Of a DNA stretch of 54,655 nt, positions 7,687-16,342 are shown piece after piece (the stretch's first letter is position 1; the number at the start of each line of letters is the position of its first letter). The notes under the pieces were generated by a model that made no database searches, was not told the origin of the DNA, and saw only the letters and a program-made list of their open reading frames with translations. Made by a program: the position numbers and the translations under genes. The DNA comes from Bryobacteraceae bacterium (GTDB taxonomy: Bacteria > Acidobacteriota > Terriglobia > Bryobacterales > Bryobacteraceae), in assembly GCA_025980665.1 (NCBI GenBank), contig JAICXC010000016.1:1-54655 (forward strand), given 5' to 3'.

Positions 7687-8184
7687 ATGGAATCGACCAT
7701 ACAAGGCCGGGTCTACAAATTTGGCGACAACGTCAACTCCGACATCATCATCCCCGGCCGCTATCTGATCTACATCGATCGCGAACGGCTGGCCCAGCAC
7801 GCCTTCGAAGTTTTGGGCGAAGGGTTCCCGGCCAAGCTGCGCGAGTTCCAGATACTGGTCGCGGGCCGCAATTTCGGATGCGGCAGCGCGCGGGAGCAGG
7901 CGGCGACGGCGATTCAAGGGCTAGGCATCCAGGCTGTCGTGGCGTGCTCTTTCGCGCGCACGTTTTATCGCAACGCGATCAATGACGGGCTGCCGATTTT
8001 TGAGTGCCCGGAATTGTATCCCGACGTCGAGGAAGGCGATTCCCTTCGGATCGATCTGGCGGCCAGCAAGATTCACTTGGCCGACAAACAATACGCTTTT
8101 CCCCAGCTCCCCGACTCGGTGAAGAAGATCCTGGAACTCGGCGGGCTCGCCAATTATCTAAAAACGCAGTTAGCAGGAACTTGA
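7687..8184 (+). CDS. Aconitase/3-isopropylmalate dehydratase small subunit
   Basis: The 165-residue protein is a short archaeal-type LeuD. It has the substrate-loop motif YLIY at 26-29 and the signature NFGCGSAREQA at 62-72, with the catalytic-type Ser67 and Arg69 present. In methanogen homoaconitase and isopropylmalate isomerase the YLxx loop influences chain-length specificity, and YLIY is closer to the non-homoaconitase versions. Its ATG follows the large-subunit stop with no gap, so the two are surely co-expressed. Together they should form a heteromeric hydro-lyase. Confidence 0.9.
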   Translation: MESTIQGRVYKFGDNVNSDIIIPGRYLIYIDRERLAQHAFEVLGEGFPAKLREFQILVAGRNFGCGSAREQAATAIQGLGIQAVVACSFARTFYRNAINDGLPIFECPELYPDVEEGDSLRIDLAASKIHLADKQYAFPQLPDSVKKILELGGLANYLKTQLAGT

Positions 8185-8244
8185 GCGCACAGGGCGCGGC
8201 GGATGTTGCCGCGCTGCGTTGTGCGCGATTTCAGGAAGTTGAGA

Positions 8245-8250
8245 TAAAGT
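8245..8250 (+). promoter_or_regulatory. -10-like hexamer TAAAGT before the PQQ gene
   Basis: TAAAGT lies 7 bases before the ATG at 8258 and no Shine-Dalgarno sequence is seen. This fits a leaderless or near-leaderless transcript. It is one of about a dozen such sites in the window. Confidence 0.35.
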
Positions 8251-8257
8251 AGGTCCC

Positions 8258-9829
8258 ATGCGCTTGTTTGTGTTCGCCGCTCTCGCCACGTCATTACTTG
8301 CTCAAACACCCACGCCCGACCCTGTGACCGGGAAATGCTCCGGCACGCCCAAGCCCTTCGTTCCCGGCGCGGGCGACTGGAACGGATGGGGCGTGGATGC
8401 ATCCGGGTCCCGCTTTCAGCCGGCGCCCGGTATCGCCGCGGCCGACGTGCCGAAGCTCAAGCTCAAATGGGCCTTCGCGTTTCCCGGCCCCGTCAATCAG
8501 CGAAATCAAGCTCAGCCTGTCATCGTCGGCGGGCGCGTGTTCGTCGGCAGCGCCAGCGGCACGGTGTTTTCGCTGGATGCCGCGACGGGTTGCACGTATT
8601 GGAGCTACGACACCGGCAACATCGCACGCACCGCGATTCAGATCGTCAAGCTGCCGGGCTCTAATTCAGGCGATACGCGGTGGATCGCTTATTTCGGCGA
8701 TAGCGGTGGAACGGCGCACGCAGTGGACGCGCTAACCGGCCAAGGGATTTGGAAAACGAAAGTCGACGATTTTCCGCTCGCACGCATCACCGGATCGCCG
8801 GTTTACAACAACGGTCGATTGTATGTCCCCATGTCCTCCGGCGAGGAAACCGGATCAGGAGCCAGGGATTATGAATGCTGCAAGTTCCGAGGCAGCCTGT
8901 CCGCGCTCGATGCCAAAACCGGGAAAGTGATCTGGAAAACCTACACGATTCCTGATCCTCCCAAACAATACAAGACGACTGCCGATGGACGAAAGATGTT
9001 TGGACCGGCGGGAGCCAGCCTCTGGTCGGCGCCCATCATCGACGAAAAGCGCAAGAGGATCTACATTGGCAGCGGCAATTCGTACACCGGAATCGAGCTT
9101 CCGACAACGGACGCGATCCTGGCTTTCGATCTGGAAACCGGCAGCCTACTGTGGTCGAATCAGGTCACACCGGGCGACAACTGGGTTCCCGGTTGTCCTC
9201 GCGGCCCGTTGTGTCCCGAGAATCCCGGTGACGATTATGATTTCGGCAGCTCGACTCTGCTGCGGCAGGTCGGTGGACGCGACGTAATTCTCGCCAGCCA
9301 GAAATCGGGCGTGGTTTACGCGTTGGATCCGGAGCAGCGCGGCAAAGTTATCTGGAAAACACGGATCGGCGTCGGCAATGGTTTGCTGGGCGGAATCGGC
9401 TGGGGCATGGCCGCGGAAGGGCAGACTGTGTATGCCGCGATCGCCGATATCAACAAACCGAACGGGACGCCGGGACTCTACGCACTGCGCATCGATAACG
9501 GCGAAAAGATCTGGAGCACGCCGGCTCCGCAGAACGCAGGCAATCGAGCACAATCGTCGGCGGTTTCGGCGATGCCCGGCATCGCATTCTCAGCATCCTT
9601 CGGCGGACACTTGCGAGCGTATTCGACTAAGGACGGTTCGATCGTGTGGGACTTCGACGCTGTCCAGACAATCCCCAACACTGTGAACGGCCTTCCAGGC
9701 AAGGGTGGAGCGTTCAACGGAGGCGGTCCAGCCATCGCCAATGGCATGGTAGTCGCGACCTCGGGCTACGCCTTCGCGGGCGGGGCGGGTGGCAATGTAC
9801 TGCTGGCGTTTTCGGTGGACGGAAAATAG
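8258..9829 (+). CDS. Secreted PQQ-type beta-propeller dehydrogenase, PVADH-like
   Basis: The 523-residue protein begins with a cleavable signal (MRLFVFAALATSLLAQ) and is followed by repeated PQQ-propeller blades of the type G-x-V-x-x-L-D-x-x-T-G. A vicinal Cys207-Cys208 pair in DYECCKFRGS matches the disulfide that sits against PQQ in quinoprotein alcohol dehydrogenases. The YECCxFRG context resembles polyvinyl-alcohol dehydrogenase. There is no CxxCH heme motif, so unlike quinohemoproteins it needs an external electron acceptor. I infer periplasmic oxidation of an alcohol. Substrate and PQQ dependence are unproven, and no PQQ biosynthesis genes are in the window. Confidence 0.82.
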   Translation: MRLFVFAALATSLLAQTPTPDPVTGKCSGTPKPFVPGAGDWNGWGVDASGSRFQPAPGIAAADVPKLKLKWAFAFPGPVNQRNQAQPVIVGGRVFVGSASGTVFSLDAATGCTYWSYDTGNIARTAIQIVKLPGSNSGDTRWIAYFGDSGGTAHAVDALTGQGIWKTKVDDFPLARITGSPVYNNGRLYVPMSSGEETGSGARDYECCKFRGSLSALDAKTGKVIWKTYTIPDPPKQYKTTADGRKMFGPAGASLWSAPIIDEKRKRIYIGSGNSYTGIELPTTDAILAFDLETGSLLWSNQVTPGDNWVPGCPRGPLCPENPGDDYDFGSSTLLRQVGGRDVILASQKSGVVYALDPEQRGKVIWKTRIGVGNGLLGGIGWGMAAEGQTVYAAIADINKPNGTPGLYALRIDNGEKIWSTPAPQNAGNRAQSSAVSAMPGIAFSASFGGHLRAYSTKDGSIVWDFDAVQTIPNTVNGLPGKGGAFNGGGPAIANGMVVATSGYAFAGGAGGNVLLAFSVDGK

Positions 9830-9876
9830 CCTGCGCCGAGTCGATTCCGTAGCGGCCAAGCCGAACCCCGCTGCAT

Positions 9877-9882
9877 TATACT
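9877..9882 (+). promoter_or_regulatory. -10-like hexamer TATACT before the epimerase
   Basis: TATACT lies 9 bases before the ATG at 9892 in the 62-base gap after the PQQ gene. The short distance suggests an almost leaderless start. No clear -35 element is seen. Confidence 0.35.
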
Positions 9883-9891
9883 CACTAAGGC

Positions 9892-10953
9892 ATGCTCCGG
9901 GTTGTTCTATTACTGGCGCTCTCTCTTGCGGCGTGGGCTCAAGAGCCGGCTAAAGAAAAAGTTCAAGATTACACAGCCGAGCGAACCACGGACCACGGCA
10001 TCCCCGTCGTCCGGCTCGCCGACCCGATGAACGGCGTCGAGGTCGCCATTGTGCCTTCAGTCGGCAACACGGCATACGAGATGAACGTTCACGGAAAGAA
10101 CATCCTCTATTTCCCCTACGCTGATGTGGCCGAGTTTCAAAAGAATCCGCAACTGAGCGGTATCCCGCTTCTGGCGCCTTGGGCGAACCGGCTCGATGAA
10201 CAGGCCTTCTGGGCGAACGGCAAGAAGTACGCTTTCGACATGGATCTGGGCAACGTGCGCGGAGCCAATCCGATCCACGGCCTGCTCGCTAGCTCGCCGT
10301 ACTGGCAAGTGGTTAGTGTGGCGGCGGACAAACGGTCGGCTCGCACCACCAGCCGGCTGGAGTTCTGGCGATACCCGGAATTGATGGCCCAATGGCCCTT
10401 CGCGCATGAATACGAGATGACTTACACCCTCAAAGATGGAGTGCTCGAAGTCCACGTGACCGTAACCAACCTCAGCAACGATCCGATGCCCGTGGCAATC
10501 GGGTTTCATCCGTATTACCGCATCCCCGATGTTCCGCGCGATCAATGGACCGGGCACATCCCCGCGCGCCGGCGTGTGGTCGCCGATAATCGCCTGATTC
10601 CCACCGGCGAATATCGCCCGATGGATATTCCCGAAAAATTTCCGCTGCAGGGTCGCACGCTCGATGACGGCTTCATCGACCTTCAGCGCGATGCCGACGG
10701 GCGCGCGGTGTTTTCGATTGAGTCCGGCAAGATGAAAGTCGAGGCGCTTTTCGGGTCGAAGTATCCGGCCGCAGTGGTATGGGAGCCCAACGCGGCAAAC
10801 GGTCAGCCCCAGCCATTCATTTGTTTCGAGCCGATGAGCGGCATCACCAATGCGGTGAACCTGGCCCATGCCGGCAAGTATCCGGATTTGCAGACGGTCC
10901 CTCCTGGCGGCAAGTGGAGCGAGAGCTTCTGGATCCGCGCCAGCGGCATCTGA
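9892..10953 (+). CDS. Secreted aldose 1-epimerase family protein
   Basis: The 353-residue protein has a signal peptide ending near AAWAQE and then a galactose-mutarotase-like beta sandwich. Family catalytic positions are visible: His in NPIHGLLAS, His in GFHPYYRIP and Glu in ICFEPMSGITNAVN. The enzyme would interconvert alpha and beta anomers of hexoses. The signal peptide places it in the periplasm or outside the cell, unlike classical cytoplasmic GalM. It follows the PQQ dehydrogenase on the same strand but has its own promoter-like hexamer, so a functional link is only suggestive. Confidence 0.87.
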   Translation: MLRVVLLLALSLAAWAQEPAKEKVQDYTAERTTDHGIPVVRLADPMNGVEVAIVPSVGNTAYEMNVHGKNILYFPYADVAEFQKNPQLSGIPLLAPWANRLDEQAFWANGKKYAFDMDLGNVRGANPIHGLLASSPYWQVVSVAADKRSARTTSRLEFWRYPELMAQWPFAHEYEMTYTLKDGVLEVHVTVTNLSNDPMPVAIGFHPYYRIPDVPRDQWTGHIPARRRVVADNRLIPTGEYRPMDIPEKFPLQGRTLDDGFIDLQRDADGRAVFSIESGKMKVEALFGSKYPAAVVWEPNAANGQPQPFICFEPMSGITNAVNLAHAGKYPDLQTVPPGGKWSESFWIRASGI

Positions 10954-11036
10954 AGCAGCATTGCTGGTGTTATACTGGCCCGTGACCCGGAGGCCGTGAA
11001 TGCGTCTCAAGGGTTTTATCCCTGGTGGAGGCGAGC

Positions 11037-12605
11037 ATGTTCAAGAAGGTTTTCACTGCTGCTGGACTCGCGACGGTCCTAGTCTGGGTAGTCTCCGCCC
11101 AGAGCGATCTGAAGTCCGTGGTCGACAAGTCCATGAAGGCGATGGGCGTCGAAAACGTGAAGACCCTGACGATTTCCGGCGAAGGCGGAGATGGCGCGGT
11201 TGGCCAGCCATACAGCCCGTTTTCAGACCGCTGGCGCTGGACAGCTAATAAGAACTGGGTGCGCTCGGTGGATTTCGATGCGAAGGCTTGGCGCGATGTT
11301 CGCGACCGCTCCGAAGGGGAATCTGCCAACCAATGCGGCGGTGCGGGAACCACCTGCCCGGCGCCCTCGCAGAACGGCGCAGTCGCCGTGACCACGGCCA
11401 ACAACTTCAGCAACCAGATTCAGTTTGCCATGCTGCCTCTGGGCTTCCTCAAAATGGCCCTGGAAAAGAACGCCACGGTCTCGAAAGAGAAGAAATTCAC
11501 TGTGCTGAGCTTCCCGATGGAGAACGGCACGGCCTACAAGACCAATGTCAAGGGCTTCATCAACGATCAGGGACTCGTCGAGCGAGTGGAAACCATGATC
11601 GACAATGGCATGCTCGGGGACATCAAGTGGGACGTCACGTTTAGTAACTATAAGGACTTCGGCGGTGTAAAATTCCCGACCAGTATCGTGCAGCGCCAGG
11701 GTGGTCCGAAGATTCTCGAAATGGCCGTCACCGATGTGAAAGCCAACCAGCCGGTAGATATGACTCCTCCGGCGGGACGCGGCGGCCGAGGCGGTCCGGG
11801 TGGTGCTGCCAAGGGCGGCGATGGAAAAGGCAAAGGAGCCCCGCCGGAATTCGCGGGCGGCGGCGCTGGAAAAGGCAAAGGTGGACCTGGTGGCCCCGGT
11901 GGTGGAGGACGCGGTGCACCGGCTGCCATTGAGAGTGAGGATTTAGGCGGCGGATTCTGGCTCGTCACCGGCGGCTACGGAGCGGTGGTAGCCAATTTCA
12001 AGGATTACATCATCGTGATTGAAGGCCCTTCGGGCGACATGCGGGCCGATCAGATCATTAGCGAGGCAAAGCGCCTGGTTCCCGGCAAGCCGATCAAGTA
12101 CGTCATCAACACACACATGCACTTCGATCACTCCCAGGGACTGCGGGATTTCGTCGCCGAGGGCGCGACCATCATCACGAATCAGGGCAACAAGGGCTAT
12201 TTCGAAAGGGCCCTGGCCACTCCGCACACGCTGGTTCCCGACAATCTGCAGAAGAAGAACCCCAAGCCCAAGATCAAGGTCGAATATGTCGGCGACATGA
12301 AGAAAATTACGGACGGCGAACACGAGATTGATCTCTATAAGGTGATGAACAGCACGCACAATTCGGCCATGCTGATGGCGTACCTGCCGAAGCAGAAGAT
12401 CCTGATCGAGGCCGATGAATTTAACGTGCTCAATCCGACTCCGACCGCGCCGGTAGCCAACCCGAACCAGTATCAGATCAACCTGCTGGCCAACATCGAG
12501 AGGCTCAAACTGGATGTCGACCGAATCATTCCCATCCATCTTCCAAATCCGGCGACGCGCAAGGTGTCGCTACAGGAATTGAAGTTCTCCGCGGGCAAGT
12601 CGTAA
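11037..12605 (+). CDS. Secreted MBL-fold metallohydrolase with Gly/Lys-rich linker
   Basis: The product has a signal peptide (MFKKVFTAAGLATVLVWVVSAQ), then an N-terminal region of about 220 residues resembling lipoprotein-carrier-type sensor domains. A low-complexity Gly/Pro/Lys linker follows at about 240-300, then a metallo-beta-lactamase domain. The zinc motif THMHFDHSQG is intact, with later His residues in NSTHNSAM and IPIHLPN. I chose ATG at 11037 because GGAGG stands 5 bases before it; the frame also opens with GTG at 11025. Proteins with this layout are common in acidobacteria but the substrate is unknown. TATACT at 10971-10976 may be its -10 box. Confidence 0.85.
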   Translation: MFKKVFTAAGLATVLVWVVSAQSDLKSVVDKSMKAMGVENVKTLTISGEGGDGAVGQPYSPFSDRWRWTANKNWVRSVDFDAKAWRDVRDRSEGESANQCGGAGTTCPAPSQNGAVAVTTANNFSNQIQFAMLPLGFLKMALEKNATVSKEKKFTVLSFPMENGTAYKTNVKGFINDQGLVERVETMIDNGMLGDIKWDVTFSNYKDFGGVKFPTSIVQRQGGPKILEMAVTDVKANQPVDMTPPAGRGGRGGPGGAAKGGDGKGKGAPPEFAGGGAGKGKGGPGGPGGGGRGAPAAIESEDLGGGFWLVTGGYGAVVANFKDYIIVIEGPSGDMRADQIISEAKRLVPGKPIKYVINTHMHFDHSQGLRDFVAEGATIITNQGNKGYFERALATPHTLVPDNLQKKNPKPKIKVEYVGDMKKITDGEHEIDLYKVMNSTHNSAMLMAYLPKQKILIEADEFNVLNPTPTAPVANPNQYQINLLANIERLKLDVDRIIPIHLPNPATRKVSLQELKFSAGKS

Positions 12606-12631
12606 TAAGTCTCTTATCACCGCCCGCCTGA

Positions 12632-12655
12632 GAGATCCGCAAGACTGCGGATCTC
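12632..12655 (+). terminator. Perfect hairpin after the MBL gene
   Basis: Two 10-base arms (GAGATCCGCA and TGCGGATCTC) flank the 4-base loop AGAC. The hairpin lies 27 bases after the MBL stop codon and before the patatin gene. There is no T-tract on either strand, so it may be a factor-dependent terminator or an mRNA 3' stabiliser rather than a classic intrinsic terminator. Confidence 0.5.
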
Positions 12656-12680
12656 CTGGCATCTGCTGTACTGCGGGCAG

Positions 12681-14669
12681 ATGACTCCAGCCTTCGACCG
12701 AGAAGTGCGTTTCGCATTGGTTCTTTATGGCGGCGCTTCGCTTGCGATCTATATCCACGGCGTAACGCAGGAATTCTTTCACTTGGTCCGCTCCACGGCG
12801 GTGGACCCACAAGGGAACCTTATCGTTGCCGATGCGGAGCTGAGCAGTACCGAGCGGGTGTATCGCAGACTTGCGAGCTCACCGGATGGGACCCTGCGAA
12901 CCCGGTTCCTCGTGGACATCGCATCAGGAACCTCGGCCGGTGGCATCAACGCCATTTTTCTGGGGAAAGCCTTCGCGAACGGGCAAACTCTCGAACACAT
13001 TAGCCGGCTGTGGCTAGACCAAGCCGATATTCAGGATTTGCTCAATCGAGATGCCATTCCCCGCAGCCTGCTCAGCAGCCGGACGATGTATGCGCGGCTC
13101 CTGGATGCGCTGGCCGGAATGGAACGGGATTCGGCGCCCCCCCTGCAACCTGAAATGGACGTGTTCATTACCGCGACGGATATTCAAGGATTGGAGCTGC
13201 CCGTTGCGCTCGCCGACAAAACGGTGTACGAGAAACGCCACAAGAACGTGTTCCATCTGCGCTTCGGGGATGGGGAGAACGACTTTACATGCGAGCAGAA
13301 TCCGTTCCTGGCATTCGCAGCGCGGGCTACGTCGGCGTTTCCGTTTGCATTTGAACCAGCGCATCTCGAGGACGGTGGTGCTGCCAAGCAGTTTTTCCCC
13401 GACTACGGAAGTGGATACGAGACACGCTGTTTCGGCGACGGCGGCTATCTCAATAACAAGCCGTTCACCCACGCGATTCAGGCGCTTTCCCAGCGCAGCT
13501 CGGACCTGCCAGTGATGCGAAAGCTGATGTATATCGAGCCATCGCCCGAAGAGCCGGATAATAATGAGCCCGCAGCGCCACCCAATTTCCTTAAGAACAC
13601 CCTCGACGCGCTGATCACGTTGCCGCGCAACGAAACCATTCGGGAAGATCTTCAACGTGTGATCGAACGGAACCGGCTTATCGAGCGAGTCCAGGAAATC
13701 ACCTCACACGTGGACGAAGACGTCAGAGAGTTCGTCGGGCGTGTTGAGGGAACTGAATATCGACGCCGAACTTTGACGGAAGAGATTCACGATCGCGGTC
13801 CGGGATATGCCGGCTACCATCGCCTCAAAGTGCGCGCCGTCACAGACGAGCTGGCGGCGATGCTGGGGCAGCCTTCTCCTGTTGTGGACGCCTGGCGCCG
13901 GGCACATTATTCAGAACGGGATCCCGAGCACAGCGAAAGCCTCTTTCTGTTGGAGTTTGACCTGGCGTATCGCGAGCGTCGTATTCAGTTCTTGTTGCGA
14001 AAGCTGACGGATCCGGACATGAAGCGGCAGCTGAACCAGATTGCCGCAAGGCTGAAGCGTATGCGTCGCCCGGACGTTACGGCAGCCCGCATCGCAGACC
14101 GTTTCCGCGAGGTTTTCATCAGCGCGGCGGCGCATGCCGAGGCTTGCCTCGATCCAGACTCCCGACGGATCTTCGATCAATTCGAGTACTATGATCAGAT
14201 CGTCTTCCCGATTTTCTACGAGGCGTCGGTGGGCGAAGCCGAGCTGTGCGAGGTGTTCCGCATCAGCCCGCGGGACGCCACCAGCATCGTCGACGAAAAT
14301 GCGCCCGCAGAGTCGCGCCGGAAACTTGCAGGCACGGCGCTGTTCCACTTCGGCGCGTTCCTCAACCGCGAATGGCGCCAGAATGATTTAATGTGGGGCC
14401 GCCTGGATGCGGTCGAGCGGATTATCCGCTGCATTTTGCCGCCAGATTCTCCGCAGGTGGGGGATCTCATTCATGAAGCGAACCTCTCCATCGTGGGAAG
14501 CGAGAAGGCTTTAACGCAGCTCCGCGAAAGTTACGAGGTCAATCGCAAGCTCTCTAGGTTCACGCGCATACAGCTCGGCATCCGGGCCAGCAAGATCATC
14601 CTGAAAATGCTAGCGAGCTACGTAGCTCTTCACTTCACAAGAAACGGCCAGTGGAGCGCGAAGTGGTAG
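12681..14669 (+). CDS. Patatin-like phospholipase (long form)
   Basis: The 662-residue protein opens with a patatin domain. An oxyanion-type LVLYGGASLAIYIHG segment lies at 12-26, the nucleophile elbow GTSAGG at about 83-88, and the catalytic Asp in FGDGGYLNNKPF near 250. These form the Ser-Asp dyad of patatin lipid acyl hydrolases. The C-terminal half is long, charged and mostly helical, as in the DUF3376-containing patatin-like proteins, and has no second enzymatic domain that I recognise. No signal peptide is seen. The last 40 bases overlap the convergent tatC gene. Confidence 0.85.
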   Translation: MTPAFDREVRFALVLYGGASLAIYIHGVTQEFFHLVRSTAVDPQGNLIVADAELSSTERVYRRLASSPDGTLRTRFLVDIASGTSAGGINAIFLGKAFANGQTLEHISRLWLDQADIQDLLNRDAIPRSLLSSRTMYARLLDALAGMERDSAPPLQPEMDVFITATDIQGLELPVALADKTVYEKRHKNVFHLRFGDGENDFTCEQNPFLAFAARATSAFPFAFEPAHLEDGGAAKQFFPDYGSGYETRCFGDGGYLNNKPFTHAIQALSQRSSDLPVMRKLMYIEPSPEEPDNNEPAAPPNFLKNTLDALITLPRNETIREDLQRVIERNRLIERVQEITSHVDEDVREFVGRVEGTEYRRRTLTEEIHDRGPGYAGYHRLKVRAVTDELAAMLGQPSPVVDAWRRAHYSERDPEHSESLFLLEFDLAYRERRIQFLLRKLTDPDMKRQLNQIAARLKRMRRPDVTAARIADRFREVFISAAAHAEACLDPDSRRIFDQFEYYDQIVFPIFYEASVGEAELCEVFRISPRDATSIVDENAPAESRRKLAGTALFHFGAFLNREWRQNDLMWGRLDAVERIIRCILPPDSPQVGDLIHEANLSIVGSEKALTQLRESYEVNRKLSRFTRIQLGIRASKIILKMLASYVALHFTRNGQWSAKW

Positions 14670-15685
14670 TGATACCGCTCAATCGCCACGATGACGCAGA
14701 GGACCAGTACCGCCATCATCGACAGCAGCCAGTACAAGAAGATCCGCCATGGGAAGCTGCGATTTTCGCGCCGCATCACCAGCAGATAGCTGGCAAAGAC
14801 GCCCATAAAGTACAGCAGGATCATGGGCACGGCGAATAGCGTCAGATTGAAGACGTCGGGAGTAGGCGTGATGATCGCGGCGAGAATTACGATCACCAGA
14901 ATCGCGTAGCGGGAATGCCGTAACAGGAAACTCGGCGAAGCCACACGGATCAGCGTCAGGAAAAAAATCAGCACCGGCAGCTCGAACACCAGTGAGATGC
15001 CCAGCATCACGTCGACGAACAAATCGAAGTATTGGTCGATGGAGATCAGCGGCAGCACGCCGACGGGGCCGCCTATGTCGAACAGAAACGTCAGAGCGAA
15101 ACGGAAGGCGACGAAGTAGGCGAACAGGCCTCCGGTGATGAACAAACCCGCGGTGCACAGGACAAAAGGCACCGCCCACCGGCGTTCCTTGGGATACAAT
15201 CCGGGAGCGATAAAGGCCCAGACCTGATAGATAACCCAGGGAGACGCGAGAAATAAAGACGCGACCAGCGGCGCCCACATGTAAATAATGGAGAACTGCT
15301 CCATCGGAGCAATGGCGATGAACCCGCCTCTTCCGATTGTCTTGAAGGCAGCCAGACCCGGCGCCTGAACATAATTCCACAACGGCGATGCAAACCATAG
15401 GCACGCTAGAAACGCCACGCCGAATCCCGCCAGAGCCTTGATGATGCGCCCACGGAGCTCTTCCAAGTGCTCCATGAACGACATGCGCAGCATGCCCGAG
15501 TCTTCGTCGTCTTCCTCGTCATCCGGCGGCGGAGGCGGCGGGGTTCTGGTCCCGCCGCCGGAAACCAGCGCACGCGGTAGCGGAGGCTCGATATCCGGAT
15601 GCAAAGCGCTTTCCGGATCGTCCGGATACACTACGTGCGGGGTTTCCTCAGGAGGCAGTCCTCCGCCGTTGTGCTGATCATCCAT
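14630..15685 (-). CDS. tatC: Sec-independent protein translocase TatC
   Basis: TatC recruits twin-arginine signal peptides in the cytoplasmic membrane. The 351-residue protein has six membrane spans and family motifs including FMEHLEELRGRIIKAL before TM1 and a conserved FxxPGLYPKERR loop. An extra N-terminal cytoplasmic extension of about 70 residues is rich in Pro, Asp and Glu and carries runs of Pro and acidic residues, which is longer than the E. coli protein. It lies 32 bases after tatA on the same strand. The DLH-like protein at 47194 carries an RRSFL twin-arginine signal and is a likely client. Confidence 0.95.
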   Translation of the reverse strand: MDDQHNGGGLPPEETPHVVYPDDPESALHPDIEPPLPRALVSGGGTRTPPPPPPDDEEDDEDSGMLRMSFMEHLEELRGRIIKALAGFGVAFLACLWFASPLWNYVQAPGLAAFKTIGRGGFIAIAPMEQFSIIYMWAPLVASLFLASPWVIYQVWAFIAPGLYPKERRWAVPFVLCTAGLFITGGLFAYFVAFRFALTFLFDIGGPVGVLPLISIDQYFDLFVDVMLGISLVFELPVLIFFLTLIRVASPSFLLRHSRYAILVIVILAAIITPTPDVFNLTLFAVPMILLYFMGVFASYLLVMRRENRSFPWRIFLYWLLSMMAVLVLCVIVAIERYHYHFALHWPFLVK

Positions 15686-15717
15686 GCGAATGTTACGTTC
15701 TACTTAGCCTGACTACT

Positions 15718-16257
15718 TTAGCTGTGCTGAGACTGTTCAGAGCGAGGCACAGTGCCTTCAATGGCCGGAACGGGTTCCGGTGACGGCACGGCTGGGGCGA
15801 TAGTCTCAGTTGATTCGGCGCCTGGAATTGCGGAAGCGCTTAGTGTGGATGGATCGGTAGCGGATACAGAAACCGAGGTCTCATGTTCTGCCGAAGCACC
15901 TGAATCAGGCATTGCATTTGATTCCTGCGATTCAGCATCGACTTTTTCAGGCTCCAGCGGATTCCAGGCGGTTTCCGCCGGTGGCAGGCTCCGAACTTCG
16001 GGCTCAGGATTGTAGTTGATGGCCCGATTGAAGATATCTCCTGCCGATATATTTGCGACCTGGCTTAAGGACTGACTTTCCCGCTCCAGAGTTTGCATTT
16101 CGCGCTCGAACGTAGCTTTCAAATCATTTGAGGCGCGCCGGAATTCGGTGATCGCTTTACCGATCGTCCGTCCCAGTTCTGGAAGCTTCTTGGGCCCAAA
16201 CAGAATGAGGGCCAAGAAGAAGATGACGACCATCTCTTGTACGCCAAGCGTACCCAT
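15718..16257 (-). CDS. tatA: Sec-independent translocase subunit TatA/TatB
   Basis: The first 22 residues form a single hydrophobic helix ending in FGPKKLPELGRTIG, the TatA/B hinge motif, followed by an amphipathic helix to about residue 65. The sequence FGPKKLPELGR is TatA-like, while the Glu at position 8 and the long tail recall TatB, so a bifunctional TatAB role is possible because no second copy is seen. The remaining 110 residues are a low-complexity Ser/Pro/Glu/Ala tail. A GGGAGGG Shine-Dalgarno sequence precedes the ATG at 16257. It is the first gene of the tatAC pair. Confidence 0.92.
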   Translation of the reverse strand: MGTLGVQEMVVIFFLALILFGPKKLPELGRTIGKAITEFRRASNDLKATFEREMQTLERESQSLSQVANISAGDIFNRAINYNPEPEVRSLPPAETAWNPLEPEKVDAESQESNAMPDSGASAEHETSVSVSATDPSTLSASAIPGAESTETIAPAVPSPEPVPAIEGTVPRSEQSQHS

Positions 16258-16342
16258 CGTAGAGCCCTCCCACGGCCATCATAGCATGGGGTATTTTCGG
16301 CTGGCACAGAAACAGCTGGCTCGCGGCGGCGCTAAATGTCAG

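Noticed and set aside
10057..11010. 317-residue minus-strand frame opposite the aldose epimerase
   Set aside because: It lies entirely antisense to a gene with clear catalytic motifs, and no homology is recognisable.
11000..11248. 82-codon frame with GGAGG six bases before its ATG, ahead of the MBL gene
   Set aside because: It is out of frame with the MBL gene and runs into it, and the product is Arg-rich without features. The MBL start at 11037 has an equally good site and a signal peptide.
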